Source: HTCC2207 sp002685195
GTDB lineage: Bacteria > Pseudomonadota > Gammaproteobacteria > Pseudomonadales > Porticoccaceae
Reading direction: 5' to 3'
Length of the DNA: 64,000 nt
NCBI GenBank assembly: GCA_051201675.1
Contig: CP179212.1
Span: 248,001 to 312,000 of the forward strand
Within the stretch, counting starts at the first letter, position 1, and each line of letters starts with the position of its first letter. Both the position numbers and the translations under genes were made by a program. The notes under the pieces were generated by a model. The model was not told the origin of the DNA. It did not search any database and saw only the letters and a list, made by a program, of their open reading frames with translations. Positions 1 through 9,247 of the stretch are shown piece by piece.

Positions 1-1051
1 AATTTAAACATGTACCGATCTTCATCTTGATTGCGATACTGACCGGTGATTGGATCAATTTTCTCTGAATCATTGCCACCTTTATCATTTGGTAGGAAAC
101 CAGTTGAAAAATCAGTTCTTGACCAGTTGTTGAGGTACCTAAAGTCAGCTTCTAGGCCCACGCCTCTATGTTGGATATAGCGAGGTGCAACAATAGCGTC
201 GTAATTTGCAGCGATGTTCCAATAGATTGGCTGGGTATAATCGAGCCCATTTTTTTGGTTGATATCGACATTTGGAATCAAAAGTCCCGAAGAGCGTCGA
301 TCATCTATGGGCACCTTCAAGTAAGGAAAGTAAAAAACGGGGATATCCTTTACTTCTAAGCGAGCGTTTTTCACAGTTGCCCAGCCGGAGTCTTGATCAA
401 TTTCTATTTGTTTAGTCACCAACTGCCAACTAGAATCACTTGGCTCACATGTTGAGTAAGATGACTCGTTGATAATAATTGTACCCTGATCAGTTCGGTC
501 TAGCTTCTTGGCGGTGCCTCGCAGCGAGGCCTCATGAATCACATAAGTCACATTATTCATGGTTACGTTTCTATTATCGATATCGATATTTGCTTGGTCT
601 CCGACGAGCAATAGCCCTGGTTCACGGAATTGGACATTACCCTGAAAAGATACCTGCCTTGTGTCATTGTTTAGCTGAGCTCTATCTGCTCGGATCTCTC
701 TATTACCCTGCGAAATCTGGACATCTCCTCGTAAAGTAACCGATGACTCTGAAGGAGCCTCTGAATCCTCAGAGTAGACTAACAAGGGGCAGCTTTCATT
801 TCGATTGTTGCGTCTTTATCTCGGCGGTGCGGGTCAATATATGCACCACAGGAAGAGCTACTTAATTTCTCTTTTTGTGAATCGGTCATGTCGTCAATAT
901 GAACCCAGTCCAGAGTCTTGAGAAGTAAAGTGTTGGGAGATAGCTCTTTTTGACTAGGTATAACCTCGTTATCCATAGCAAATACAGAGCCATAGAGGCC
1001 TGCAACTATAGCCAAGGAAAATAAAAAATAGCCTCTTTTTTCAATAGACAT
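1..1051 (-). CDS. lptD: LPS-assembly protein LptD, N-terminal part (cut by window edge, apparent frameshift)
   Basis: Outer-membrane protein that inserts lipopolysaccharide into the outer leaflet together with LptE. The ATG at 1051 gives a signal peptide (residues 1-25, ending SVFA), but that frame stops at 779-781. The frame that follows, from about 785 down to base 1, is open and reads like LptD: an OstA-type jellyroll with 'LRGDVQISQG', the serine-cysteine region 'YSTCEPSDSSWQ', and 'PVFYFPYLKVPIDDRRSSG', which closely matches the family. Joining the frames needs one extra base, or a -1 slip, near 783-789 (CCCCTT on the coding strand). This may be a sequencing or assembly error rather than a broken gene, because lptD is essential in most Gram-negatives. 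The C-terminal barrel lies outside the window. Family assignment is confident; integrity is uncertain. Confidence 0.88.
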
Positions 1052-1239
1052 ATATCGATCTTCTGGTGATGGGACCAGAGTCCAATAGAGTTATAAACTA
1101 ACCAACATTTTACCTGATATATTTAGAGTGTAGCGGGATGATTTGATGGAAATGAGCTAAAATTAAGGTTTTTTACAATAGAATAATTAATACCGCAGTG
1201 TTAACAAGGTACAGAGCTCCCTAAAAAGGTCAGAAATCA

Positions 1240-2277
1240 GTGACGAATAAACAAAAGAAACAGTTTATAGATTGGATATTGAGATACCTACCTGAGTCCA
1301 ATAAAGTGGTAGGCACTCTAACCCTTGATCCCTTAGATGGTGATGCTGGTTTTCGTCGTTACTATCGAGTGAATACTATTCCAAGTTTAATTGCTGTTGA
1401 TTCGCCGCCTCTTCAAGAAGATAACCCTGCATATGTAACCGTTTCTTTGGCGCTCTTATCTGCTGGAATAAAAAGACCCCAAATACATGCGGTGGATTTC
1501 ACTCAAGGGTTTCTATTATTGGAGGACTTTGGGATGCAACTTTTGCAACCCCTCTTAGAGAGTGGAGCATTGGAGGACAGTTATGATCTAGCTGAATCAA
1601 CCTTGATTTCTATACAAAAAATGACCTCCAATCCAGAGATCTTCTCAGTTTATGATAGAGGACGGCTGAAGGAAGAATTAGACTTATTTAGCAGCTGGTT
1701 TGTCACTGAGTTATTGGGCGTAGCCATGGGTGCTCAGGCTAAGGTCATACTGGAAAACCTTACTGAAATGCTAGTAGAAAATGCGCTATGTCAGCCGCAA
1801 GTCGTGGTTCATAGAGACTATCATTCACGAAATTTGATGATCTTAAATGATGGCCAACTGGGAGTCATCGACTTTCAAGATGCGGTCTTCGGACCTGTTA
1901 CCTATGATTTGGTGTCTCTGCTAAAAGACTGCTACCACTGGCTACCAAGGGGAATGATTATGTCAAGGGCTCTAGACTATAAAAGGCGTTTAGAGGCAGA
2001 TGCCCTTATCACATCAGTTGATGATCAGGTCTTTATGCGTTGGTTTGATCTAATGGGATTGCAGAGGCATATCAAAGTCTTGGGTATCTTCGCTCGACTG
2101 GCTCTGCGAGACGGGAAACATAAATACTTACAGAATCTACCGTTGGTAATTGCTTACGTTTTGGATGTGTGTAACCGATATCCTGAAATACAGGAATTTT
2201 CCCAGTGGTTTGACTCTAGCATAGTCCCTGCATTGCCAGAGCAAAAGTGGTACAAAGAGACTCCTAAAGGGGATTGA
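1240..2277 (+). CDS. amgK: Anomeric sugar kinase AmgK (N-acetylmuramate/N-acetylglucosamine kinase)
   Basis: Aminoglycoside-phosphotransferase-fold kinase of 345 residues. Known AmgK proteins phosphorylate recycled MurNAc at C1, so cell-wall sugars return to UDP-MurNAc without passing through de novo synthesis. The catalytic loop HRDYHSRN (H191, D193, N198) and the metal-binding IDFQD (D211) are visible. The start is GTG at 1240, with AAAAAGG about 10 bases upstream. The gene is immediately followed by the matching uridylyltransferase and lies divergent to lptD, the usual pseudomonad-type arrangement, which supports AmgK over a generic antibiotic kinase. No frameshift or missing catalytic residue is seen. 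Confidence 0.9.
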   Translation: MTNKQKKQFIDWILRYLPESNKVVGTLTLDPLDGDAGFRRYYRVNTIPSLIAVDSPPLQEDNPAYVTVSLALLSAGIKRPQIHAVDFTQGFLLLEDFGMQLLQPLLESGALEDSYDLAESTLISIQKMTSNPEIFSVYDRGRLKEELDLFSSWFVTELLGVAMGAQAKVILENLTEMLVENALCQPQVVVHRDYHSRNLMILNDGQLGVIDFQDAVFGPVTYDLVSLLKDCYHWLPRGMIMSRALDYKRRLEADALITSVDDQVFMRWFDLMGLQRHIKVLGIFARLALRDGKHKYLQNLPLVIAYVLDVCNRYPEIQEFSQWFDSSIVPALPEQKWYKETPKGD

Positions 2278-2282
2278 CTAAT

Positions 2283-2969
2283 ATGAAAGCAATGATTTTA
2301 GCCGCAGGGTTGGGGTCTCGATTACAACCATTGACAAAGACAGTCCCAAAGCCAATGCTTTTGGTATGTGGAAAACCTTTGTTGCAATGGCATATCGAAA
2401 GATTAGTTAGAGCTGGGGTCAGAGAGGTTGTAGTCAATACTTCCTGGTTAGGTGAACAAATTCAGGATTACTTTGGTACTGGTGTGGACTTTGGGATCAC
2501 CATAACCTGGTCATCAGAAGCCGAGCCTTTAGAAACAGGTGGCGGCATTTTTAAGGCTCTACATTTATTCGGAGATGATCCATTTATTCTGATGAGCGCG
2601 GATATTTGGACTGACTTTCCCCTTGAAAGTTTTCTTAAAAAGAATATAGACTCACCGCTTAGCGCCCACTTAGTGCTTGTAAAAAATCCCGAGCATAACA
2701 ATGGAGGTGATTTTTCATTAGAAAATTATATTGTGGGATACGGTCAAGAGCGTTACACATACAGTGGAATTAGTATCGTATCTAGCCAACTGTTTAATTC
2801 TCTCAAGATCACCTCTGATGTATTTCCATTAAGAGAAGTGCTTAAACCGGCGATTTCATCCGGTCGAGTTAGTGGTGAGATTTATACCGGCGATTGGTGC
2901 GATGTGGGAACTATAGGGCGCTACAATAATTTAAATAAACGATTACTAGAGACGATTAATGGTGTCTGA
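2283..2969 (+). CDS. murU: N-acetylmuramate 1-phosphate uridylyltransferase MurU
   Basis: Nucleotidyltransferase of 228 residues that converts MurNAc-1-phosphate and UTP to UDP-MurNAc, the step after AmgK in peptidoglycan recycling. The N-terminus carries the sugar-nucleotidyltransferase signature LAAGLGSRL followed by KPM (about residues 5-24). ATG at 2283 is chosen over an upstream in-frame TTG at 2274 because AAGGGG at about 2267-2272 is correctly spaced for the ATG and almost touches the TTG. The gene starts 5 bases after the amgK stop, and its end overlaps the next gene by 11 bases, so they probably form one operon. Confidence 0.9.
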   Translation: MKAMILAAGLGSRLQPLTKTVPKPMLLVCGKPLLQWHIERLVRAGVREVVVNTSWLGEQIQDYFGTGVDFGITITWSSEAEPLETGGGIFKALHLFGDDPFILMSADIWTDFPLESFLKKNIDSPLSAHLVLVKNPEHNNGGDFSLENYIVGYGQERYTYSGISIVSSQLFNSLKITSDVFPLREVLKPAISSGRVSGEIYTGDWCDVGTIGRYNNLNKRLLETINGV

Positions 2970-3306
2970 TAAAACATATAAACTAATTTTTTGGTGCGCC
3001 GTGTTAATCGTTTTATTGCTGTCACTACTTCCAATTTCTGCGCCCGAGCTCAAGCTCTTTCAATGGCAGGATAAGCTCCACCATTTTATAACCTATAGTG
3101 GATTATGTTTTTTGGGGATCCAGGCCTATGGGCAGAACCATTCAGTCTGGGTAATCGGATTTATATTAGTACTTTTTGGCCTGGTAATTGAGCTTGCTCA
3201 ATCTTTAACTGGCTATCGATTCGGCGATCCCTTTGACCTAGCTGCCAATACATTGGGTATCATCGTTGCGGGAGTATTTTTCCACAAGCAAAGGAACAAG
3301 CTATGA
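2959..3306 (+). CDS. VanZ-like membrane protein
   Basis: Protein of 115 residues with about four membrane helices (roughly residues 8-26, 38-56, 62-82 and 90-108). The motif 'WQDKLHHFITYSGL' in the first half and 'FGDPFDLAANTLGIIVAG' near the end are typical of small VanZ-family proteins. Their function in Gram-negatives is unknown; the name comes from an enterococcal teicoplanin-resistance protein and does not imply resistance here. It overlaps the 3' end of murU by 11 bases and the next gene by 4, so it is probably translated as part of the amgK-murU operon. Confidence 0.8.
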   Translation: MVSDKTYKLIFWCAVLIVLLLSLLPISAPELKLFQWQDKLHHFITYSGLCFLGIQAYGQNHSVWVIGFILVLFGLVIELAQSLTGYRFGDPFDLAANTLGIIVAGVFFHKQRNKL

Positions 3307-3536
3307 TTTCTGTGTATCGCGGCAGTAATTATTTTGAAGCCCAACTGCTTGCTAATCTAATAGAGATGGAAGGCCTAGAGGTGTTTTTACATGGTGCTGC
3401 CCTTCAAGGTGGTGTTGGCGAACTGTCGGCATTGGACCACCTTTCCATTATGGTTAATGATGCTGATCAATCTAAAGCTAAAGATGTTGTTATAGCTTAT
3501 GAGCGTGGGGATTTTATCTTGGAGGACGATAGGTGA
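3303..3536 (+). CDS. DUF2007-family small protein
   Basis: Soluble protein of 77 residues resembling DUF2007 ('putative signal transducing protein') by its opening 'YRGSNYFEAQLLANLIEMEG' and a central hydrophobic strand ('LDHLSIMVNDAD'). These small alpha/beta domains resemble PII-like folds; their role is unknown. ATG at 3303 overlaps the VanZ-like stop by 4 bases, and its own stop overlaps the GTG of the following carrier gene. The tight chain suggests co-translation with murU and the carrier, but no functional link is evident. Confidence 0.7.
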   Translation: MISVYRGSNYFEAQLLANLIEMEGLEVFLHGAALQGGVGELSALDHLSIMVNDADQSKAKDVVIAYERGDFILEDDR

Positions 3537-4924
3537 TTCAAGACTCTAAGCAACATATGCTGTGGATAGGGCCTTGTGCTGGGGCCATTATGACTGGCGT
3601 CATGCTAAGTTATGGCTGGGCATTAGAGGGAGCCTTGACGGCAGGTATTACTCTTCTTTGTGCTCTTTGGTGGATATTTGAGCCGATTCCCATTCCCGCG
3701 ACTTCGATGATTCCGCTGGGGGTGATGCCATTGGTAGGTATTTTGGATGGCAAGCAGGTCGCGCAGGCCTATGGTGATCCTCTCATTATTCTGCTTATGG
3801 GGGGAGCAATGTTATCCAAGGCGATGGAGAAAAGCGGAGCTCATCGCAGATTAGCTTTGGCTATGGTGAATCTTTTTGGCGGCGATAGTTTTAGAAATTT
3901 GGTTTTTGGATTTATGGTAGCCTCTGCCGCATTAAGCATGTGGGTCTCAAATACGGCTACAACATTGATGCTTGTGCCTGTGGCTTACGCAGTATTGGAT
4001 AGTATTAAGAATTCAGATGACAGTGTTAAATTAGCTGTACCTCTTTTTTTGGGAATAGCCTACTCAGCGAGTATTGGAGGTTTGGGGACGCCGATTGGCT
4101 CGCCGCCAAATGTAATATTTCTAAAAGTCTATGCTGAAGCTACGGGCACTATGCCGAGTTTTAGCCAATGGATGATATGGGCATTGCCAGTAGTGCTCAT
4201 TATGATTCCGATTGCAGGATTTTGGCTAACCAGAAATCTCAGTCGTACTGAAGGAGTTCAAATTCCAAAAGTTGGGCAGTGGCGTAAAGAAGAGTTCAGG
4301 GTCATCTTTATTTTTGGTCTAACAGCCCTAGCTTGGATTACATTGCGAGAGCCCTTTGGTGGTTGGACTTCTTGGTTGGGGGTACCATCAGCGAACTATG
4401 CCGCAGTTGCTTTAACTTCTGTGATTCTTATGTTTGTTCTTCCTGACGGTAAGGGTGGAAGATTATTGGATTGGGATACTGCTTCAGGTATTCATTGGGG
4501 CGTACTCTTGTTATTTGCAGGTGGTATTGCAATCGCAAAAGCTTTTGCTGTGACTGGGATTAGTGAAGCTATTGGAGAATCCCTATCAGGAGTAACACGC
4601 TTGTCGTTAATTGTAGTCATTGCCATTATTGCCATTGGGGTAACATTTTTAACTGAAATTACCAGTAATACGGCAACAACAGCTTTGTTAATGCCGATTC
4701 TCGCAGCCGCTGCTCTTGGAGCTGGATTTGAACCTGCATTGCTAATGTTGCCTGCAGCTCTATCAGCAAGTTGTGCATTTATGTTGCCTGTGGCGACTGG
4801 ACCTAACGCTATAGTTTTTGGAACCGGAAGAATAACAGTGAAACAGATGGTTAGAGAGGGTTTCGCTCTAAATATAATTGGTATATTGGTAATCAGTAGC
4901 GTCGTTTATTACTGGTTGGGATGA
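3533..4924 (+). CDS. SLC13/DASS-family sodium:anion symporter
   Basis: Inner-membrane carrier of 463 residues with about 11-12 hydrophobic segments. It has the two inverted-repeat signatures of the divalent anion:sodium symporter family: 'SNTATTLMLVPVAYA' in the first half and 'SNTATTALLMPILAA' in the second. These SNT motifs bind sodium and the carboxylate substrate. Family members carry succinate, citrate, sulfate or other dianions; the substrate here cannot be read from sequence. The GTG start at 3533 has GGAGG (3521-3525) seven bases upstream. It is the last gene of the run that begins with amgK and converges with holA. Confidence 0.85.
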   Translation: MIQDSKQHMLWIGPCAGAIMTGVMLSYGWALEGALTAGITLLCALWWIFEPIPIPATSMIPLGVMPLVGILDGKQVAQAYGDPLIILLMGGAMLSKAMEKSGAHRRLALAMVNLFGGDSFRNLVFGFMVASAALSMWVSNTATTLMLVPVAYAVLDSIKNSDDSVKLAVPLFLGIAYSASIGGLGTPIGSPPNVIFLKVYAEATGTMPSFSQWMIWALPVVLIMIPIAGFWLTRNLSRTEGVQIPKVGQWRKEEFRVIFIFGLTALAWITLREPFGGWTSWLGVPSANYAAVALTSVILMFVLPDGKGGRLLDWDTASGIHWGVLLLFAGGIAIAKAFAVTGISEAIGESLSGVTRLSLIVVIAIIAIGVTFLTEITSNTATTALLMPILAAAALGAGFEPALLMLPAALSASCAFMLPVATGPNAIVFGTGRITVKQMVREGFALNIIGILVISSVVYYWLG

Positions 4925-4933
4925 TTGCAACGC

Positions 4934-5980
4934 CTAGTGATCGATTAGCAGTTTTATATTACTTGGTCTTAGCGTTTGGCTGCCGGCAAAAGATAGTACC
5001 AGAGTTGTTATCTCATCCCATACATCAGCTTTGCGCATACCTTTTATTCCTCGATCAATAGCTCCTGCTTGATATAAAAGCATTCTTAAATGGGCGGCGC
5101 TGCAGCGTTGCAGTGCCTTACGAAACAAAGGCAAGCGTTTTTCCCAAACACCGGCATTTTTGAGAGCCCAGTCCCGTTGTTCTCCATTCGACACCTGCTC
5201 GCTAGCCTTGACTAAGATACGGAGTTCTCGCGTTATAGCCCAAAGCAAAGGAATTGCATCAGTCCCTTCACTGTGAAGGCCTCTTAGAGAACGCGCAGCA
5301 GACTGAGCATCTCCAATGAGAATTTTATCGACAAATTCAAAAATATTATACCGAGCGCTATCAGCCACAACCGATGACATCTTAATGGCATCAACGTTGC
5401 CGTCAGTGGCAAGCAACTTTAGTTTTTCAATCTCTTGAACCGCTGCTAGCAAATTGCCCTCGACTCGTTCAGCTAATATTTCTACAGCTTCTTGGTTAGC
5501 ATTTATATCTGACTGTAGCAGCCTTAGTTTAATCCAGCGTGGGAGTTGATCGCCTGTGATAGGCCAAACTTGAATATGCGCACCGAGGGCTTCAAGAGTT
5601 TTCATCCATTTACTATTTTGTGCACCTCGTTCTAGCTTTGGGAGGATAATCAGTAACAAATTATCTGGATTAGGGTTGGCGCAGAGCTCACACAGAGCCT
5701 TGCTACCTTTGTCGCCAGGCTTGCCATTGGTAATCTTAACTTCAATAATCTTCTTTTCGGCGAACAATGACAGGGCATTTGCTTCATTGTGGAGGCTACC
5801 CCAGTCAAAATTCCCATCTCCATGAAATACTTCTCTGCCAATAAAGCCTTGTTTTCTTGCTTCATGCCGAACAGCATCAGCAGACTCTTGAGCCAGAAGG
5901 GGTTCGTCACCACTAATTACATAAACAGGTAAAAGATCTTTTAAGAGATGGCTTTTAAGCTGTTCAGGTCTTATCTTCAT
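4934..5980 (-). CDS. holA: DNA polymerase III delta subunit HolA
   Basis: Clamp-loader delta subunit of 348 residues. It opens the beta sliding clamp and loads it on primed DNA. The typical N-terminus 'MKIRPEQLKSHL...LLPVYVISGDEPLL' and the central 'NLLLIILPKLERGAQNSKWMK' match the family, which lacks a working Walker A motif. Length matches the usual ~340. It lies 20 bases after the lptE stop, completing the leuS-lptE-holA order conserved in gammaproteobacteria. The ATG at 5980 is the natural start. Confidence 0.93.
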   Translation of the reverse strand: MKIRPEQLKSHLLKDLLPVYVISGDEPLLAQESADAVRHEARKQGFIGREVFHGDGNFDWGSLHNEANALSLFAEKKIIEVKITNGKPGDKGSKALCELCANPNPDNLLLIILPKLERGAQNSKWMKTLEALGAHIQVWPITGDQLPRWIKLRLLQSDINANQEAVEILAERVEGNLLAAVQEIEKLKLLATDGNVDAIKMSSVVADSARYNIFEFVDKILIGDAQSAARSLRGLHSEGTDAIPLLWAITRELRILVKASEQVSNGEQRDWALKNAGVWEKRLPLFRKALQRCSAAHLRMLLYQAGAIDRGIKGMRKADVWDEITTLVLSFAGSQTLRPSNIKLLIDH

Positions 5981-6000
5981 AGGTTGCCTAATAATTGGAA

Positions 6001-6504
6001 CTAGGGCGTTGCATTATCAGAAAATACGCGTAGCCGGTTTAGGATTTGGCGAACAATTTCTTCGTGCATACGATCTCGGACTGATCTTGATTCATTAGTT
6101 GAGGAAAGAATATCGTCTTCGTTAAATTCATAAACTCTTTCTACTGATGCTGTTGACAGTGGAATCATCTCATTGCCCTGAGCATCAGCAATAATGAAAT
6201 CAACATCTTCATTTAACTGATATTCTGCAACTCTGCCGCTTGGGTTAATACTGGCGGTACGAGAGTTTTGACGATAGTCGACGATAATTACAGAATAATC
6301 TGCCGCCGCCTTGTCAGCGATAACCTTAATACCATTAATACTCAGAGCTCTTTCTAGCTCAGTAATAAGTGCACTATTGCGGTCACTTGAGGAGAGATAA
6401 AGTGTCCCTATAGCTGAAGGGACTAATTGTGTGTCACGAAGTTGCCATCCACAGGAGGACGGGAGCACAAACAGCATACTCAGCACTAACGCTCTATATT
6501 TCAT
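6001..6504 (-). CDS. lptE: LPS-assembly lipoprotein LptE
   Basis: Outer-membrane lipoprotein of 167 residues that plugs the LptD barrel. ATG at 6504 is chosen over an in-frame TTG at 6525 because GAGAGG lies six bases before the ATG. That start gives a short signal peptide with the lipobox-like 'LPSSC', then 'GWQLRD', as in other LptE proteins. The lipobox has Ser at -1, which is permitted but not the commonest residue. The start lies just past the leuS stop (6515), so the two are probably coupled. Its partner lptD lies at the left edge of the same window. Confidence 0.88.
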   Translation of the reverse strand: MKYRALVLSMLFVLPSSCGWQLRDTQLVPSAIGTLYLSSSDRNSALITELERALSINGIKVIADKAAADYSVIIVDYRQNSRTASINPSGRVAEYQLNEDVDFIIADAQGNEMIPLSTASVERVYEFNEDDILSSTNESRSVRDRMHEEIVRQILNRLRVFSDNATP

Positions 6505-6514
6505 CAATAGCCTC

Positions 6515-9112
6515 TCAATTTGCAACTATGTTAACTAGCCTGCCAGGGACAACAATAATTTTACGGATCGTATTCCCTTCCACAAATCGTTGCACGTTTT
6601 CATCAGCAAGTGCAATTTTTTCTATGTCCTCTCTTGAAATATCTGCAGCAACCTCGATTTTGCCACGGACCTTTCCGTTAACTTGAAGAACCAATGTAAT
6701 AGTACTGCGCACTAAGGCTTCTTCATCCAGTATAGGCCAGCTTGCGTCTATCACTGAATCTGTGTGTCCTAAGGCATGCCATAAGCTATGGCAAATATGA
6801 GGGGCCACAGGGGAAAGTAACAAAACTGCACTAATCAAGGCCTCGTGACGCACAGCGAGAGTCTGTTGGTCTTTTTCGTTGTGCTTCCCAACCTCATTCA
6901 ACAACTCCATCACCGCCGCGATAGCCGTATTGAAGGTATTGCGCCGGCCATAATCATCGCTCACCTTTCGGATTGTCTCATGGGTTTTGCGGCGCAGATC
7001 TCTCTGTCCGTCACTGAGTTTGTCAACGTTAAGATCTTCAACTGAGCCAATCTCCACATGGTCGTGCACCATCTTCCATAGTTTTCGTAAGAAACGGTGG
7101 GCGCCTGAAACACCTTCATCACTCCACTCCAGAGTTTGTTCAGGAGGTGCAGCAAACATGGTAAATAATCGAACCGTATCCGCACCATGTTTATCGATAG
7201 TAGTTTGCGGATCAACACCATTATTCTTTGATTTCGACATCTTAGTGATACCATCACTGATGACGCTCCTGCCGGTTTTAGTTTCAACAGCACTTATAGT
7301 GCGACCCTTATCATCCTGTTCAACAGTAACGTCATCGGGTGAGATCCACGTTTTGCGACCTGCATCTTCAGTGTAAAAAGATTCGGCTAACACCATTCCT
7401 TGGCAGAGTAAGCTCTTAAATGGCTCACTACTGTTAACTAGTCCTTCATCACGCAGTAGTTTGTGGTAAAAGCGGGCATAAAGAAGATGTAGAATCGCGT
7501 GTTCGATGCCACCTACATACTGATCTACGGGGAGCCAATAATCGGCGCGCGCAGGATCAAGCATTGCGCTATCAAGATCAGAGCAAGTAAATCTGGCGTG
7601 GTACCAAGAGGATTCCATAAAAGTATCGAAGGTATCCGTCTCATGCTCAACTACCTGTCCATTGAGTTCAGCCATGCGCCAATTTTCATCTGCCTTTATT
7701 GGCGACTGTATGCCGTCCATTTCTACATCAGTAGGCAAGATCACTGGTAACTTATCCAGAGGAACGGCAATCTCTCCACCGTCAGCGAGATTGTACATAG
7801 GGATTGGCGTCCCCCAGTAGCGTTGACGACTGACACCCCAGTCACGCAAGCGATAATTGGTGGCGACTGAACCGTGGTTTGAACTCTCAAGATCGGTGGA
7901 GATAGCATCGAAGGCAGAGCTAAAGTCTAAACCATCATATTTACCTGAATTCGTTAGGATTCCTTTTTCGGTAAATGCTTGAGTATCGACTGAACATTCT
8001 TGACTATCATTGGGAAGAACGACCTGAGCAATAGGCAGCCCATATTTTTTGGCGAATTCAAAATCTCGTTGATCATGCCCCGGCACAGCCATTACTGCAC
8101 CAGAGCCATAATCCATCAGCACGTAATTACCCACCCAGACTGGAACTGTCTCACCAGTTAGAGGATGAACAGCCGTGATACCTGTATCCATGCCCACTTT
8201 TTCCATAGTAGCCATTTCGGCTTCAGAAACCTGCTGGACCTGACATCTCTCAATAAAGCTTGCCAAGACTGGGTTCGTCTCCGCGACTTTGAGAGCAATT
8301 GGATGTTGGGTAGCAAGGGTTAAATAGGTGACGCCCATCAATGTGTCAGGACGAGTAGTATAAACCTCAAAATGCTGAAAGGTGTCAGTAGGTTGAGACA
8401 AATCAAACACCACATTTACCCCGCGGCTTTTGCCTATCCAGTTACGCTGCATGGTCTTGACCTGCTCAGGCCAATGATCCAAATCCTCCAGATCTTCGAG
8501 TAATTGCTCAGCATATTCAGTAATTCTGATAAACCACTGAGGGATTTCTTTCCGCTCAACTGGTGTATCACAACGCCAACAGCAACCGTCTATAACCTGT
8601 TCATTTGCCAGCACAGTGGCATCATGTGGGCACCAATTTACTGCGCTTGTCTTTTTATAAACCAGACCTTTTTCATAAAGCTTAGTGAAAAACCACTGTT
8701 CCCATTTGTAGTAATCAGGTTCACAGGTGGCCAGTTCTCGCGACCAGTCAATACCAAAACCTAAGCTTCTAAGTTGGGCCTTCATGTAGGCGATATTTTC
8801 ATGAGTCCATTTTGCGGGCGCGGTATTATTCTGAATGGCTGCATTTTCTGCTGGCAGACCGAAGGCATCCCATCCCATAGGGTGAAGAACGTTCTTGCCC
8901 TGCATCCTTTGATACCGAGCTATAACATCGGTAATCGTATAGTTTCGGACGTGACCCATGTGTAGTTTGCCACTGGGATAGGGGAACATGGCGAGACAAT
9001 AAAACTTTTCTTTACTCGGGTCTTCGGTGACCTCAAATGTATTGTTGTCGTTCCAGAATGTTTGCGCTTCCCGCTCTATTCTTGCGGGATCATAGATTTC
9101 ATCGAAGGCCAT
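6515..9112 (-). CDS. leuS: Leucyl-tRNA synthetase
   Basis: Class I aminoacyl-tRNA synthetase of 865 residues, normal bacterial length. The HIGH motif appears as HMGH (residues 51-54) after 'FPYPSGKL', and the KMSKS loop as 'KMSKSKNNG' near residue 625. The CP1 editing insert is present ('TTRPDTLMGVTYL', and GHDQRD further on). The C-terminal 'LVLQVNGKVRGK' domain contacts tRNA. ATG at 9112 begins 'MAFDEIYDPARIE', matching family starts. It is first in the leuS-lptE-holA operon. No damage or odd residues seen. Confidence 0.97.
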   Translation of the reverse strand: MAFDEIYDPARIEREAQTFWNDNNTFEVTEDPSKEKFYCLAMFPYPSGKLHMGHVRNYTITDVIARYQRMQGKNVLHPMGWDAFGLPAENAAIQNNTAPAKWTHENIAYMKAQLRSLGFGIDWSRELATCEPDYYKWEQWFFTKLYEKGLVYKKTSAVNWCPHDATVLANEQVIDGCCWRCDTPVERKEIPQWFIRITEYAEQLLEDLEDLDHWPEQVKTMQRNWIGKSRGVNVVFDLSQPTDTFQHFEVYTTRPDTLMGVTYLTLATQHPIALKVAETNPVLASFIERCQVQQVSEAEMATMEKVGMDTGITAVHPLTGETVPVWVGNYVLMDYGSGAVMAVPGHDQRDFEFAKKYGLPIAQVVLPNDSQECSVDTQAFTEKGILTNSGKYDGLDFSSAFDAISTDLESSNHGSVATNYRLRDWGVSRQRYWGTPIPMYNLADGGEIAVPLDKLPVILPTDVEMDGIQSPIKADENWRMAELNGQVVEHETDTFDTFMESSWYHARFTCSDLDSAMLDPARADYWLPVDQYVGGIEHAILHLLYARFYHKLLRDEGLVNSSEPFKSLLCQGMVLAESFYTEDAGRKTWISPDDVTVEQDDKGRTISAVETKTGRSVISDGITKMSKSKNNGVDPQTTIDKHGADTVRLFTMFAAPPEQTLEWSDEGVSGAHRFLRKLWKMVHDHVEIGSVEDLNVDKLSDGQRDLRRKTHETIRKVSDDYGRRNTFNTAIAAVMELLNEVGKHNEKDQQTLAVRHEALISAVLLLSPVAPHICHSLWHALGHTDSVIDASWPILDEEALVRSTITLVLQVNGKVRGKIEVAADISREDIEKIALADENVQRFVEGNTIRKIIVVPGRLVNIVAN

Positions 9113-9186
9113 TAATATTCACTGCTTGTAGGGTTTGGTTATCAGCGTGAATTATAGGGGAATGTGAGTCGCTCTAACACCCATCA

Positions 9187-9216
9187 GAGTGGATTAGGCG
9201 ATTAGCCTATCCACTC
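9187..9216. terminator. Long hairpin between the peroxiredoxin gene and leuS, possible terminator
   Basis: GAGTGGAT-TAGGC and GCCTATCCACTC form a stem of about 12 pairs with one bulged base and a five-base loop. It sits downstream of the peroxiredoxin stop and upstream of leuS, both on the minus strand. There is no clean U-run on either side, so it may be a weak terminator, an mRNA 3' stabiliser or a binding site. Confidence 0.4.
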
Positions 9217-9247
9217 CAATAAAAACACCGTGTTTCGATGTAGGCGA

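Noticed and set aside
1240..2277. Aminoglycoside resistance kinase
   Set aside because: The fold is shared, but pairing with murU next to lptD identifies AmgK of cell-wall recycling.
2274..2282. TTG start for murU
   Set aside because: The ribosome site almost touches it; the ATG at 2283 is well spaced and matches family starts.
6987..7376. 129-codon open frame antisense to leuS
   Set aside because: It lies wholly within leuS, with no ribosome site and no recognisable protein feature.
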